From the NCBI GenBank assembly GCA_045638005.1, contig JAZUAN010000061.1:1-62933 (forward strand): a DNA stretch of 62,933 nt. The letters run 5' to 3'. The position numbers and the translations under genes are program-made. Positions 41,079 to 49,003 of this stretch are shown here, piece after piece; position 1 is the stretch's first letter, and each line of letters begins with the position of its first letter. Origin of the DNA: URNF01 sp045638005. GTDB taxonomy: Bacteria > Bacillota > Clostridia > Oscillospirales > Acutalibacteraceae. The notes beneath the pieces were generated by a model, which was not told the DNA's origin, searched no databases, and was given only the letters and a program-made list of their open reading frames with translations.

Positions 41079-41323
41079 ATGGGAAAATATCAATTTGTTT
41101 TCGAAGAAAGGATTACCACACAAAAGAACACGAGGAGAGCCATAAGACACTAAACGCGATTTACGAAGAATATGACATCGGTAAAAGTTATTTGTGTTAC
41201 ATTCTGAGAGATTACCGGAACAACGGCATAGAATCCTTAAAAAGCACGAAGTATTATTCTGCAGAATACAAGTTAAAGGTAGTTAAGCACCATTTTGAGG
41301 ATGGCATATCCCCATCAGATTAA
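41079..41323 (+). pseudogene. IS3-type transposase OrfA remnant
   Basis: MGKYQFVFEERIT starts with AAGGAGTTGG-type signal upstream but is out of frame after 24 codons. A second frame reads IYEEYDIGKSYLCYILRDYR and EYKLKVVKHHFEDGISPSD, typical of the HTH of IS3-family OrfA. OrfB, the DDE domain and clear terminal inverted repeats are missing. It is a dead fragment, the only transposase trace in the window. Confidence 0.6.
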
Positions 41324-41330
41324 AAAAGAG

Positions 41331-41430
41331 AAACCGGCATTCAATACCATACCACTTGCTCTGTTTGATACTGCGAGCCAGCGGGTCAATATTGCCATAG
41401 TAAAATTCTTGAATAAAATCTTTCCTAAAC
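41331..41430 (-). pseudogene. DUF6809-like gene fragment
   Basis: Read leftward, FIQEFYYGNIDPLARSIKQS resembles the start of short DUF6809-type proteins (E-x-Y-Y-G-N-I-x-P). GGAGG is found upstream on that strand but no ATG fits, and the frame runs into the IS remnant. Identification is by memory of the motif only. Confidence 0.35.
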
Positions 41431-41481
41431 TAGCCTCCGTTTTTCTTTGAGTTAAAATTTGGACAGTCTATTGAAAGAGAA

Positions 41482-41519
41482 AATCCGAACCCACCGCCTA
41501 TTAGACGGAGGTTCGGATT
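41482..41519 (-). terminator. Terminator of tRNA-Pro
   Basis: Leftward, AATCCGAACC/GGTTCGGATT with an inner CCGTC/GGCGG pairing, then TTTTCTCTTT. Its proximal arm is part of dispersed repeat copy 3. Confidence 0.8.
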
Positions 41520-41527
41520 ATTCGTGT
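41510..41527. repeat. Dispersed repeat copy 3, between tRNA-Pro and its terminator
   Basis: GGTTCGGATTATTCGTGT is identical to 177-194. The following bases are tRNA-Pro itself (GTGACAGGACTCGAACC on the plus strand), which resemble the GTGACAAGATTCGAAC arm of the rnpB copy. This locus could be the source of the family. Confidence 0.6.
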
Positions 41528-41528
41528 T

Positions 41529-41604
41529 TGGTCGAAGTGACAGGACTCGAACCTGCAGCATCTTGCTCCCAAAGCAAGCGCGCTACCAATTGCGCCACAC
41601 CTCG
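41529..41604 (-). tRNA. tRNA-Pro (TGG)
   Basis: 76 bases with encoded CCA. Acceptor CGAGGTG/CACTTCG, D-loop AATTGGTA, anticodon loop TTTGGGA (anticodon TGG), T-arm GCAGGTTCGAGTCCTGT. It has its own promoter and terminator. Confidence 0.95.
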
Positions 41605-41615
41605 ATAATGCATTT

Positions 41616-41644
41616 ATTGTAAGCGAAAAGTTGGTTTTTGTCAA
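41616..41644 (-). promoter_or_regulatory. Promoter of tRNA-Pro
   Basis: On the minus strand TTGACA (41639-41644), 17 bases, TACAAT (41616-41621), 12 bases before the tRNA. Confidence 0.8.
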
Positions 41645-41779
41645 TGACTTTTGATAAACAACAAACCACATTTGCGCGACAGAGGAGGTTGGGCGGGTGA
41701 GGGTGGAGGATACCGTATGGTTTTGGTGCGAGGTATGGAGAATCTATATGTGAAAGTGCTTGTGCTCCAAAAATTGTAA

Positions 41780-41808
41780 TTGCAAAGCGGTGCTTTACTT
41801 GATATAAT
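41780..41808 (+). promoter_or_regulatory. Promoter of the MGMT-like gene
   Basis: TTGCAA (41780-41785), 17 bases, TATAAT (41803-41808). The ATG is only 17 bases after the -10 box, so the leader is about 10 bases and the gene is nearly leaderless. Confidence 0.7.
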
Positions 41809-41824
41809 ACATAACGGTGATAAA

Positions 41825-42136
41825 ATGAGCGTTTTCGAAACAATTTATGAAGTGGTCCAGACTATTCCCAAAGGGCGTGTTGCGACCTATGGTCAGGTGG
41901 CGCTGCTTGCCGGAAATCCGCGCTGGGCGCGGGTTGTGGGATATGCACTACATGTTAATCCGCGTCCCGGGGAGATCCCTTGTCATCGGGTGGTCAACCG
42001 TGAGGGGAGAGTGGCTCCCGGATTTGCTTTCGGCGGTGAATATGTCCAACGCGATTTGCTGGAAGCAGAGGGCGTTATTTTCGAGGCGGATGGGCATATT
42101 GATTTGAAAAAATACGGATTATTCGCGTCACCCTAG
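41825..42136 (+). CDS. MGMT-family alkyltransferase-like DNA-binding protein
   Basis: 103 residues, equal to the C-terminal DNA-binding domain of Ogt alone. Helix motif GRVATYGQVALLAG and the acceptor motif PCHRVV (Cys53) are intact, so it may still transfer alkyl groups from O6-alkylguanine; ATL proteins of the same size have Trp instead of Cys. The last seven residues (YGLFASP) and the stop codon are encoded by dispersed repeat copy 4, so the original C-terminus has probably been replaced. Confidence 0.87.
   Translation: MSVFETIYEVVQTIPKGRVATYGQVALLAGNPRWARVVGYALHVNPRPGEIPCHRVVNREGRVAPGFAFGGEYVQRDLLEAEGVIFEADGHIDLKKYGLFASP
42115..42134. repeat. Dispersed repeat copy 4 at the end of the MGMT-like gene
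   Basis: CGGATTATTCGCGTCACCCT matches the rnpB copy (2381-2399) with one change. It ends the MGMT-like frame and marks the border with the GH2 remnant from the other side. Confidence 0.7.
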
Positions 42137-42350
42137 CGTAGCAGCCCTTGCCGCGTGCCGGCATACCACCAAGTTCGTTGCCCTTTCAATCGGCGGGAAC
42201 GGTGCCGGGGAAGGCATAGTCGCTCTATCCGCAAAAGGGCATGGAAATGGCGAAATCGTGCGGCAGATTTACTGTTTCCCAATCAGCCGTGTTGGTGTCG
42301 GGCGAAAAATCACCGCGCAGGAATTTCCATTCAAGATCAAAGCTTTGCAT
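42130..42350 (-). pseudogene. Glycoside hydrolase family 2 N-terminal remnant
   Basis: From ATG 42350 with GAGGAG upstream, MQSFDLEWKFLRGDF and DWETVNLPHDFAI match the sugar-binding N-terminal domain of GH2 beta-galactosidase/glucuronidase proteins. A stop follows at 42225. Beyond it the sequence still reads DYAFPGTVPAD and GNELGGMPARGKGCYAR with interrupted frames, then ends at the repeat. The catalytic TIM barrel is missing. Confidence 0.65.
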
Positions 42351-42469
42351 TACCATACACTCCTCGTATATGTACTTTACAAAATAAAGATAGCACAAAA
42401 ATTTTTCCATACTAATAGTATTGTGATATTTATATAAAAAAGCGGCGCATTTTTTGCGCCGCTTTTTCG

Positions 42470-43066
42470 TTATCTTTCAATATGAGCTTCCTTTAAGTTT
42501 TGTAAGGTCTTTTGTGCATACTCCAACAAATAGGTGAAATCGCTGCCGGAGGAGATCATGTCAATGCCCAGATCGTGCCAGTGGCTGATGATCTCTGTTG
42601 ATGCACCGCCATGGGAAATGCCGATATATTTGCCGTTTTCCTTCAGAATACGGATGGCTTTTTTGAGCCATTCGTGGGTCTCTCCTGTAAAAACGTTCAT
42701 GTGATCCCCGATATCGTTGGAAAGGTCGCAGGGGCCGAATACAAACCCGTCAATATACGGAATTTTAACCATTTTTTCCAGTTCGTTAATGGCGAGCGGC
42801 GGTATCATCAGCAATTCACCGGCATGTAAGCGTAAACTTTCACCGTTGATCTCATATATCTGTTCGCCGCCCATAAATAGATGTATTTCCCAAAAGCGGT
42901 GTGCGTGATCGCTTTCAAACGGCGGTAAAAAGCGAATCGCCTTGCTGCGATCCCAATATTCCAGCCGATAGATCTCCCTCTTGTCAAACCACGGCGCAAA
43001 GGGTGCACGATTTGCATTAAATGCGTCCAGAAGCGGCGCGAAAGAATTGTGCGGATATGCGGACAT
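42470..43066 (-). CDS. Chimera: AraC-type cupin sensor fused to HpcH/HpaI aldolase C-terminus
   Basis: 198 residues with AAAGGAGGTG before the ATG. Residues 1 to about 90 (HAHRFWEIHLFMGGEQIYEI, then GELLMIPP) match the arabinose-type cupin of AraC regulators. From about residue 91, KIPYIDGFVFGPCDLSNDIG and WHDLGIDMISSGSDF match the C-terminal half of 2-keto-3-deoxy-sugar-acid aldolases. The AraC DNA-binding domain and the N-terminal half of the aldolase, with most catalytic residues, are absent. It most likely arose by an in-frame deletion and is probably non-functional in both original roles. Confidence 0.72.
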   Translation of the reverse strand: MSAYPHNSFAPLLDAFNANRAPFAPWFDKREIYRLEYWDRSKAIRFLPPFESDHAHRFWEIHLFMGGEQIYEINGESLRLHAGELLMIPPLAINELEKMVKIPYIDGFVFGPCDLSNDIGDHMNVFTGETHEWLKKAIRILKENGKYIGISHGGASTEIISHWHDLGIDMISSGSDFTYLLEYAQKTLQNLKEAHIER

Positions 43067-43162
43067 GCAGACACCTCCTTTACCTTGAGTATACACGATG
43101 CATTGCATATTCTCAACAACAATTTCGGACATTAAATACACTTTATAGGACAAAAACAGGTT

Positions 43163-43191
43163 TTGACATTTTCTTACAAAAGATGTATACT
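43163..43191 (+). promoter_or_regulatory. Promoter of the lipid kinase-DMT operon
   Basis: TTGACA (43163-43168), 17 bases, TATACT (43186-43191). Confidence 0.8.
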
Positions 43192-43231
43192 ATATTGATT
43201 GATTGACACGTTTTGGAAAGGTGGCGACAGT

Positions 43232-44173
43232 ATGCGACACATTTTTGTGATGAACGGTAATGCCGGCAAAAGCAAGTTGGCGGCTGCCTTGGAAACTGAA
43301 TTACAAGCGTATGCGGACAAGATCGTGTATGAGGTATATCACACCACCGCCTCCGGGGATGCTACCCGCTTTGTGCGTGCATACTGCGCGGAACACGCAG
43401 AAGAGCCGGTGCGGTTTTATGCCTGTGGCGGTGACGGCACTTTGCAGGAGGTTGCAAACGGTATTGTGGGTTTTGAGCATGCTTCCATGAGCGCCTACCC
43501 CTGCGGCAGCGGAGACGATTTTGTGAAATATTACGGCGGCAGAGAGCGCTTTTTGCAGCTGCCTTTGTTGCTTGAAGCGGAAGAAAAGGTCATCGATCTC
43601 ATACATATCGATGACACCCACCACGCTATCAACGCCTGCCACTTTGGCTTTGACAGCGCAGTGGCGGTGAATATGAATAAAATCCGTCACAAAAAGATCA
43701 TCGGCGGCAAACGCGCCTATCCGGTGAGCGTTGCAAAAGCGCTCTTTTCCGGCATGGTTACCCGCTGTACCGTTACGGCGGACGGGGAGGTGCTCAACCC
43801 CTCGGGAGAATTGCTGCTATGTACGGTGGCAAACGGACAGTATGTGGGTGGCTCTTACCGCTGCGCACCGTTATCCGAAAATGATGATGGTTGGCTGGAA
43901 GTGTGCCTGGTGCGTCCGTTGTCCCGCTTGACATTCGTGTCGCTGATGAATGCGTATAAAGAGGGAAGACATCTCACTGATCCGCGGTTTGAAAAATATA
44001 TCACCTACCGCCGTGCCAAACGAGTGGAGATTGTGTCTCCCGATCCGAAATTTGCCTGCTCGTTAGACGGCGAGATTATCTACGGACAGCAGATTTGCGC
44101 TACGGTTATCGAAAAAGCAATCCGCTTTGCAGTGCCTACTGATATAATGAAAGAGAAAGTTGTGTACAAATGA
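43232..44173 (+). CDS. Diacylglycerol kinase family lipid kinase
   Basis: 313 residues. The DAGK catalytic core has VMNGNAGKSK, the nucleotide loop CGGDGTLQEVANGIVG (GGDGT 66-70) and the C-terminal SLDGE. It belongs to the YegS/BmrU/DgkB group that phosphorylates diacylglycerol or related lipids at the inner membrane face. AAGGTGG precedes ATG 43232. It overlaps the next gene by four bases. Confidence 0.92.
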   Translation: MRHIFVMNGNAGKSKLAAALETELQAYADKIVYEVYHTTASGDATRFVRAYCAEHAEEPVRFYACGGDGTLQEVANGIVGFEHASMSAYPCGSGDDFVKYYGGRERFLQLPLLLEAEEKVIDLIHIDDTHHAINACHFGFDSAVAVNMNKIRHKKIIGGKRAYPVSVAKALFSGMVTRCTVTADGEVLNPSGELLLCTVANGQYVGGSYRCAPLSENDDGWLEVCLVRPLSRLTFVSLMNAYKEGRHLTDPRFEKYITYRRAKRVEIVSPDPKFACSLDGEIIYGQQICATVIEKAIRFAVPTDIMKEKVVYK

Positions 44174-45075
44174 TAAAAACGAAGGAATTACGCGGCAGCA
44201 TTTTGCTGCTTATCACCGCTTTTGTATGGGGTGTGGCGTTTGTGGCGCAAAGCGCGGGTGCGGAGCTTGTCGGTCCGTTCACCTTTTTGAGTTTGCGTTC
44301 CTTTCTTGGCGGCATCGTGCTGTTGCCGTTAATTGCGCTGCGCACCGCGAAAGCAAAACGAACCGAACAAATGATGGAAAAGCCCGAAGGTGGGTACACC
44401 TTGTTGCTTGGCGGTGTGCTGTGCGGTATAGCGCTTTGCGTTGCTTCTTATTTTCAGCAGGTGGGCATTGCGTATACCACCGTCGGCAACGCGGGATTTA
44501 TCACGGCGTTATATATATTGATTGTGCCGCTCTTGGGACTTTTTTTCAAGAAAAAGGTACCGCTCAAAATATGGATCTGTATCGGTATTGCGATTGTTGC
44601 ACTGTATCTGCTCACCATTAAAGACGGATTTTCCGTTTCTCTCGGCGATAGTTTGGTGATGCTATGCGCACTCATATTCTCGGGACATATTCTTTTAGTG
44701 GATTATTTCTCTCCGAAGGTGGATGGTGTAAAGCTTGCATGTATACAGTTCTTCGTGGTGGGGTTACTTAGCCTGCTGCCAATGCTGTTGATCGAAAAGC
44801 CTTCTCTTGATGCCATTTTGGATGCTTGGCTGCCGATCGCGTATGCAGGCGCGCTTTCCAGCGGTGTGGGGTATACACTGCAAATTCTCGGTCAAAAATA
44901 TACCCGACCGGCTGTTGCCTCGCTTATCATGAGCCTTGAATCGGTGTTTGCCGCACTTGCGGGCATTGTGGTGTTGGGACAGATACCGTCTTTCAAAGAG
45001 GGTATCGGCTGTGTGCTGATGTTTGCGGCGATCGTGCTGGCTCAGCTGCCCGGAAAGGGTGAAGCACATGACTAA
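44170..45075 (+). CDS. EamA/DMT family transporter 1
   Basis: 301 residues with ten hydrophobic segments in two EamA repeats. AFVWGVAFVAQSAG opens repeat 1 and SLESVFAALAGIVVLGQ lies in repeat 2. A drug/metabolite exporter; substrate unknown. Its ATG overlaps the lipid kinase stop and its own stop overlaps the start of a second EamA gene, so the three are one operon. Confidence 0.92.
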   Translation: MIKTKELRGSILLLITAFVWGVAFVAQSAGAELVGPFTFLSLRSFLGGIVLLPLIALRTAKAKRTEQMMEKPEGGYTLLLGGVLCGIALCVASYFQQVGIAYTTVGNAGFITALYILIVPLLGLFFKKKVPLKIWICIGIAIVALYLLTIKDGFSVSLGDSLVMLCALIFSGHILLVDYFSPKVDGVKLACIQFFVVGLLSLLPMLLIEKPSLDAILDAWLPIAYAGALSSGVGYTLQILGQKYTRPAVASLIMSLESVFAALAGIVVLGQIPSFKEGIGCVLMFAAIVLAQLPGKGEAHD

Positions 45076-45961
45076 AACACGCCTTGCCATGTTGGCGGCT
45101 TTCGGTGGCAACTTTATATTTGGTTTGAGCTTTTTGTTCACCAAAACCGCGCTGGCTGTGACCACACCATCGGTGTTGTTGGCATTAAGGTTTTTACTCG
45201 CGTTTTTGGTGATGAATGTCCTGCTGCTCACAGGAAAGGTGAAAATTTCTTTCAAGGGCAAACCGATTGGATGGTTGCTTTTGATGGGCATTTGCCAGCC
45301 GGTGCTGTATTTTTACTTTGAAAATTACGGTCTGCTTTACTCCAATGCGACCTTTTCCTCTGTGATGATCGCATTGGTGCCGATCGCATCGCTGATATTC
45401 GGCGCTGTTTTTATGCACGAACGTCCCACGTGGTTGCAGGCGCTTTGCAGCGCTGTATCGGTCGGCGGCGTGATCTTTATGGCATTGCGACAATCGGCGC
45501 AGGGTGCCATTACCGCTTTGGGTGTGCTGTTGCTTGTCGGCGCGGTGGTTTGCGCTGTCGGGTTTAATGTTATCTCCCGCCGTAGCGCAGAGAAAGTTAC
45601 CGCTTTTGAACGCACCTACATGATGTTTTTGGTAGGTACGGTCGTGTTTGGTGCGGTAGCGGTAGCGGAAAATATTTCACAGCCGCTCAATCTGGTGACA
45701 CCGCTCATAAACAGCAATTTCGTCATCTCGCTTGTGTATCTTGGCGTACTGTCATCGGTTGGCGCATTTTTGATGATCAACTATGCGAATACATGGCTGC
45801 CGCTGTCCAGAGCTACCGTATTTTCCAACGTCATTACGGTGGTATCGGTGTTTGCGGGGGTTGTACTGCTGAAAGAAGCTTTTGATGTGTATATGCTGAT
45901 CGCATCGGTGCTCATCGTGCTCGGTATCGCAGGCGTGCAATATTTTATACCAAAAAATTGA
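45068..45961 (+). CDS. EamA/DMT family transporter 2
   Basis: 297 residues, ten hydrophobic segments. FGGNFIFGLSFLFTKTAL and FSSVMIALVPIASLIFGAVF mark the two EamA halves. Eight bases of overlap with transporter 1 imply coupled translation and perhaps a heterodimer of two half-related carriers. Its stop codon overlaps the -35 box of the suf promoter. Confidence 0.92.
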   Translation: MTKTRLAMLAAFGGNFIFGLSFLFTKTALAVTTPSVLLALRFLLAFLVMNVLLLTGKVKISFKGKPIGWLLLMGICQPVLYFYFENYGLLYSNATFSSVMIALVPIASLIFGAVFMHERPTWLQALCSAVSVGGVIFMALRQSAQGAITALGVLLLVGAVVCAVGFNVISRRSAEKVTAFERTYMMFLVGTVVFGAVAVAENISQPLNLVTPLINSNFVISLVYLGVLSSVGAFLMINYANTWLPLSRATVFSNVITVVSVFAGVVLLKEAFDVYMLIASVLIVLGIAGVQYFIPKN

Positions 45962-45986
45962 CAACATATCCATACAATGTTATGAT
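45958..45986 (+). promoter_or_regulatory. Promoter of sufC-sufB
   Basis: TTGACA (45958-45963), 17 bases, TATGAT (45981-45986). The TGA inside the -35 box is the stop codon of the upstream transporter gene. Confidence 0.75.
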
Positions 45987-46016
45987 AGCAATGATCTCAT
46001 TTTTGGAGGAAGTTAA

Positions 46017-46742
46017 ATGCTCGAATTACGCAATGTATCCTTCACGGTGGAGGATGAAAAAGGAGAAAAAAAGGATATTCTTAAAGATGTATCCGTAAAA
46101 ATAGATGACCGCTTTGTGGCCATTACCGGTCCCAATGGCGGTGGTAAATCCACGCTTGCCAAGGTGATCGCCGGTATCTATACCCCCACCGCGGGACAGA
46201 TTCTGTTCAATGGTGAGGATATCACTCATAAAAGCATCACCGATCGCGCCCGTATGGGTATCAGCTATGCTTTTCAGCAGCCGGTGCGTTTTAAAGGACT
46301 GACCGTAAAGGATCTTATTACCCTTGCTGCGGGCAGGGAACTGACCGTGGCTGAAACCTGCGAATATCTTTCGGAGGTGGGACTTTGCGCCCGCGATTAT
46401 GTCAGCAGAGAGGTGAACGCCAGTCTGTCCGGCGGCGAGCTCAAACGTATCGAGATTGCCATGATTATGGCGCGCGGTACCGCGCTTACCGTGTTTGACG
46501 AGCCGGAGGCGGGTATCGACCTTTGGAGCTTTAATAACCTTATTCAGGTGTTCCGTAAAATGTATGAGAAAAACAGCGGCTCTATCCTTATCATTTCTCA
46601 TCAGGAACGTATTCTCAATATTGCCGATAAGATCATTGTGGTCGCAAACGGCGAGGTGAGCCGCGTAGGTACCAAAGAAGAAGTGCTGCCCGCACTTTTG
46701 CAGGCGGAAAGCGTTTGCTCTGTGTTGACCGATAAACTGTAA
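46017..46742 (+). CDS. sufC: Fe-S cluster assembly ATPase SufC (SMS type)
   Basis: 241 residues. Walker A GPNGGGKST (38-46), Q-loop AFQQPVRFKGLTV, signature LSGGELKRIEIAMIMARG and Walker B TVFDEPEAGIDLWSFN are those of SufC rather than a transporter ATPase. It drives the SufB scaffold. It stands with a single SufB-like gene, without sufS, sufU or sufD, the two-gene minimal arrangement known from many anaerobes and archaea. GGAGG precedes the ATG. Confidence 0.93.
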   Translation: MLELRNVSFTVEDEKGEKKDILKDVSVKIDDRFVAITGPNGGGKSTLAKVIAGIYTPTAGQILFNGEDITHKSITDRARMGISYAFQQPVRFKGLTVKDLITLAAGRELTVAETCEYLSEVGLCARDYVSREVNASLSGGELKRIEIAMIMARGTALTVFDEPEAGIDLWSFNNLIQVFRKMYEKNSGSILIISHQERILNIADKIIVVANGEVSRVGTKEEVLPALLQAESVCSVLTDKL

Positions 46743-46754
46743 GGAGGGGTGACC

Positions 46755-47672
46755 GTGAACAATATTGAAAAAAATCTGCTCAGCGAGATCGCGGATTTGC
46801 ACGATGTGCCCGCGGGCGCATATAATATCCGCGCAAACGGCACCTCTGCCGGTCGCCGCTCTACTGCAAATATTGAAATTACTACAAAAGAAGATAAACC
46901 CGGTATCGATATCCGTATTGCCCCCGGCACCAAAAATGAAAGCGTGCATATTCCGGTGCTGCTCACCGAAGCAGGCTTAAAGGAAATGGTATATAACGAT
47001 TTTCATATTGGCGAGGATGCGGATGTGGTGATCGTGGCAGGCTGCGGTATCCATAACGCAGGCGACGATGCCTCTGAGCATGACGGCATCCATTCCTTCT
47101 TTGTGGGTAAAAACGCCCGCATCAAATATGTGGAGAAGCATTACGGCGAGGGGGATGGTAACGGTGAACGTATCATGAATCCCACCACGGTGGTGCATAT
47201 CGAAGAGGGCGGTTACATGGAAATGGAAACCACCCAGATTAAGGGTGTTGATTCTACCAAGCGCGCCACCCGCGCAACTATCGAAAAAGGCGGCACGCTG
47301 ATTGTGCGTGAAAAGATCATGACCCACGGTAAGCAGTTTGCCGAAACCGATTTTGAAGTTGATCTCAACGGCGAAGACGCGGGCGCGCATGTCATTTCCC
47401 GCTCGGTAGCAAAAGATAATTCTCATCAGGTGTTTTTGTCTAAGGTGAACGGCAACAACCGTTGCAATGGTCACACCGAATGTGACGCTATCATCATGGA
47501 TGATGCTTCGGTCGCGGCTATCCCGCAGATCACCGCAAACCACGTAGAAGCATCGCTCATCCACGAAGCCGCTATCGGCAAGATCGCGGGCGAGCAGCTT
47601 ATCAAGCTGATGACCTTAGGGTTGACCGAAAAGGAAGCGGAAGAACAGATCGTCAGCGGATTTTTGAAATAA
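46755..47672 (+). CDS. sufB: SufB/SufD-type Fe-S scaffold (SMS type)
   Basis: 305 residues, shorter than classical SufB (about 465). The beta-helix core contains GCGIHNAGDDASEHDGIHSF, NGNNRCNGHTECDAIIMDD and EASLIHEAAIGKI; Cys in CNGHTECD and GCGIHN are candidate ligands. It lacks the N-terminal extension, as in minimal SmsB. GTG 46755 was chosen because AGGAGG fits it and not the GTG two codons earlier. Operon partner of sufC, 12 bp apart. Confidence 0.92.
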   Translation: MNNIEKNLLSEIADLHDVPAGAYNIRANGTSAGRRSTANIEITTKEDKPGIDIRIAPGTKNESVHIPVLLTEAGLKEMVYNDFHIGEDADVVIVAGCGIHNAGDDASEHDGIHSFFVGKNARIKYVEKHYGEGDGNGERIMNPTTVVHIEEGGYMEMETTQIKGVDSTKRATRATIEKGGTLIVREKIMTHGKQFAETDFEVDLNGEDAGAHVISRSVAKDNSHQVFLSKVNGNNRCNGHTECDAIIMDDASVAAIPQITANHVEASLIHEAAIGKIAGEQLIKLMTLGLTEKEAEEQIVSGFLK

Positions 47673-47678
47673 TGCATG

Positions 47679-47711
47679 AAAAAAGCACTTTGCATGGCAA
47701 AGTGCTTTTTT
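47679..47711 (+). terminator. Terminator of sufCB
   Basis: AAAGCACTTTGC/GCAAAGTGCTTT hairpin with A- and T-runs. Confidence 0.9.
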
Positions 47712-47802
47712 GTTGTCAATTGATACCAATTTTTGATTTATGCTTGCAATGCGACATACGGTGTGATATAGCAGTTGTGGTATAAAGCGGAAAAGCATGT
47801 GG

Positions 47803-48861
47803 TTATACGTCTAATTTCATGTCATTTTCCTTGATCCAACCGATTTTGCGTAAGATCTCACTGAAAATGAGTGAAAGAATGGCGGGTAGCACAAAGCAGA
47901 TCACGATAATACCGATCCACATCATAGCGCCGCCTTTCATGGTGGAAAGGATACCGAGTGGTCCCACAAGACCGCAGGTGCCCATGCCGGAAGAAACGCC
48001 CACGTTTTCCAGTTTGAAAAGGGTGGTGGAAAGCGGCCCCGTAATCATGGAGGCGAGGGTTGCAGGGATCCAGATGCGGGGATTTTTCACGATGTTTCCC
48101 ATTTGCAGCATAGAGGTGCCCAGACCCTGTGCGATCACACCGCCCCAACGGTTTTCGCGGAAGGAGATGATCGCAAAGCCGATCATCTGTGCACAGCAGC
48201 CGGCGGTGGCCGCGCCACCTGCCAGTCCGCTGATACCGATCATGGCACAAATAGCGGCGGAGCTGATAGGTAAGGTAAGGGCAATACCCACCGCGGCAGA
48301 AACGATGATACCCATGATGATGGGCTGCATTTCGGTAGCAGTATTGATAAAATATCCGATCCAGTACATCGCCCAGGCGATGAGCGGGCACAACAGCTTT
48401 GCAACCGTGACGCCCGACAGAATGGTGACGATGGGGGTGACCAACACGTCCACCTTGGTTTCTTTGGAAACCATTTTACCGAACTCTACCGCTACGATAA
48501 CTGCAACAAACGCACCGGCGGGACCGGCGGTGATAGCTTTTTCCGCACCATCCAGCAGGAAAGTGCCACCAAAGCCGTTGCCGGCGTAGCCTACAGCGGC
48601 AGCGCACAGCATCACCAGAGTGGGTGCGTGCAGAGAATTGGCGATCGCAATGCCCAGTGCAGCACCGGTCACGGCGGTGGCGCAAGAGGCGAGGTCAGAA
48701 AGCAAAGCAATGCCGGTGAAATCATACAATGTGTCAAAGATGGTACCGATCAGCAGCGAAGCAAACAGACCCATCGCCATGGAACCCATCGCATCAATAA
48801 AATAGGTGCGCATGGAAGGATGAATCTCTTTTCGTTCAAGAAAAGCGCGGAATTTTCTCAT
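47803..48861 (-). CDS. PTS EIIC-type membrane protein (PTS_EIIC_2 family)
   Basis: 352 residues with about nine hydrophobic segments. The opening RTYFIDAMGSMAMGLFASLL and GVGSSGMGTCGLVGP-like stretch (VGVSSGMGTCGLVGPLG) are typical of the PF13303-like group. No EIIA, EIIB or sugar enzyme gene is adjacent, as is usual for this group, so it may not be a sugar PTS permease at all. Consensus promoter upstream. Confidence 0.85.
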   Translation of the reverse strand: MRKFRAFLERKEIHPSMRTYFIDAMGSMAMGLFASLLIGTIFDTLYDFTGIALLSDLASCATAVTGAALGIAIANSLHAPTLVMLCAAAVGYAGNGFGGTFLLDGAEKAITAGPAGAFVAVIVAVEFGKMVSKETKVDVLVTPIVTILSGVTVAKLLCPLIAWAMYWIGYFINTATEMQPIIMGIIVSAAVGIALTLPISSAAICAMIGISGLAGGAATAGCCAQMIGFAIISFRENRWGGVIAQGLGTSMLQMGNIVKNPRIWIPATLASMITGPLSTTLFKLENVGVSSGMGTCGLVGPLGILSTMKGGAMMWIGIIVICFVLPAILSLIFSEILRKIGWIKENDMKLDV

Positions 48862-48895
48862 GATAACCCCTTCTTTTTATGTAAGATTTTGTAAT

Positions 48896-48924
48896 TTTAT
48901 ATCACTTTTTAAACTTTCTGTCAA
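48896..48924 (-). promoter_or_regulatory. Promoter of the EIIC gene
   Basis: On the minus strand TTGACA (48919-48924), 17 bases, TATAAA (48896-48901). Confidence 0.7.
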
Positions 48925-48943
48925 TATTTTACAATAGAAAGAC

Positions 48944-48972
48944 TTGTAAAAATTATTGAATTACTGTATACT
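48944..48972 (+). promoter_or_regulatory. Promoter of the DUF554 gene
   Basis: TTGTAA (48944-48949), 17 bases, TATACT (48967-48972); divergent from the EIIC promoter. Confidence 0.65.
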
Positions 48973-49003
48973 GAAAAACATCTTTTTAATAGGTAGTGAA
49001 ACT

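Noticed and set aside
41000..41470. A complete insertion sequence
   Set aside because: Only frameshifted OrfA pieces are found; there is no OrfB and I could not find paired terminal inverted repeats.
46026..46949. A 307-codon leftward open frame across sufC
   Set aside because: Antisense shadow of sufC and the start of sufB, without a ribosome site.
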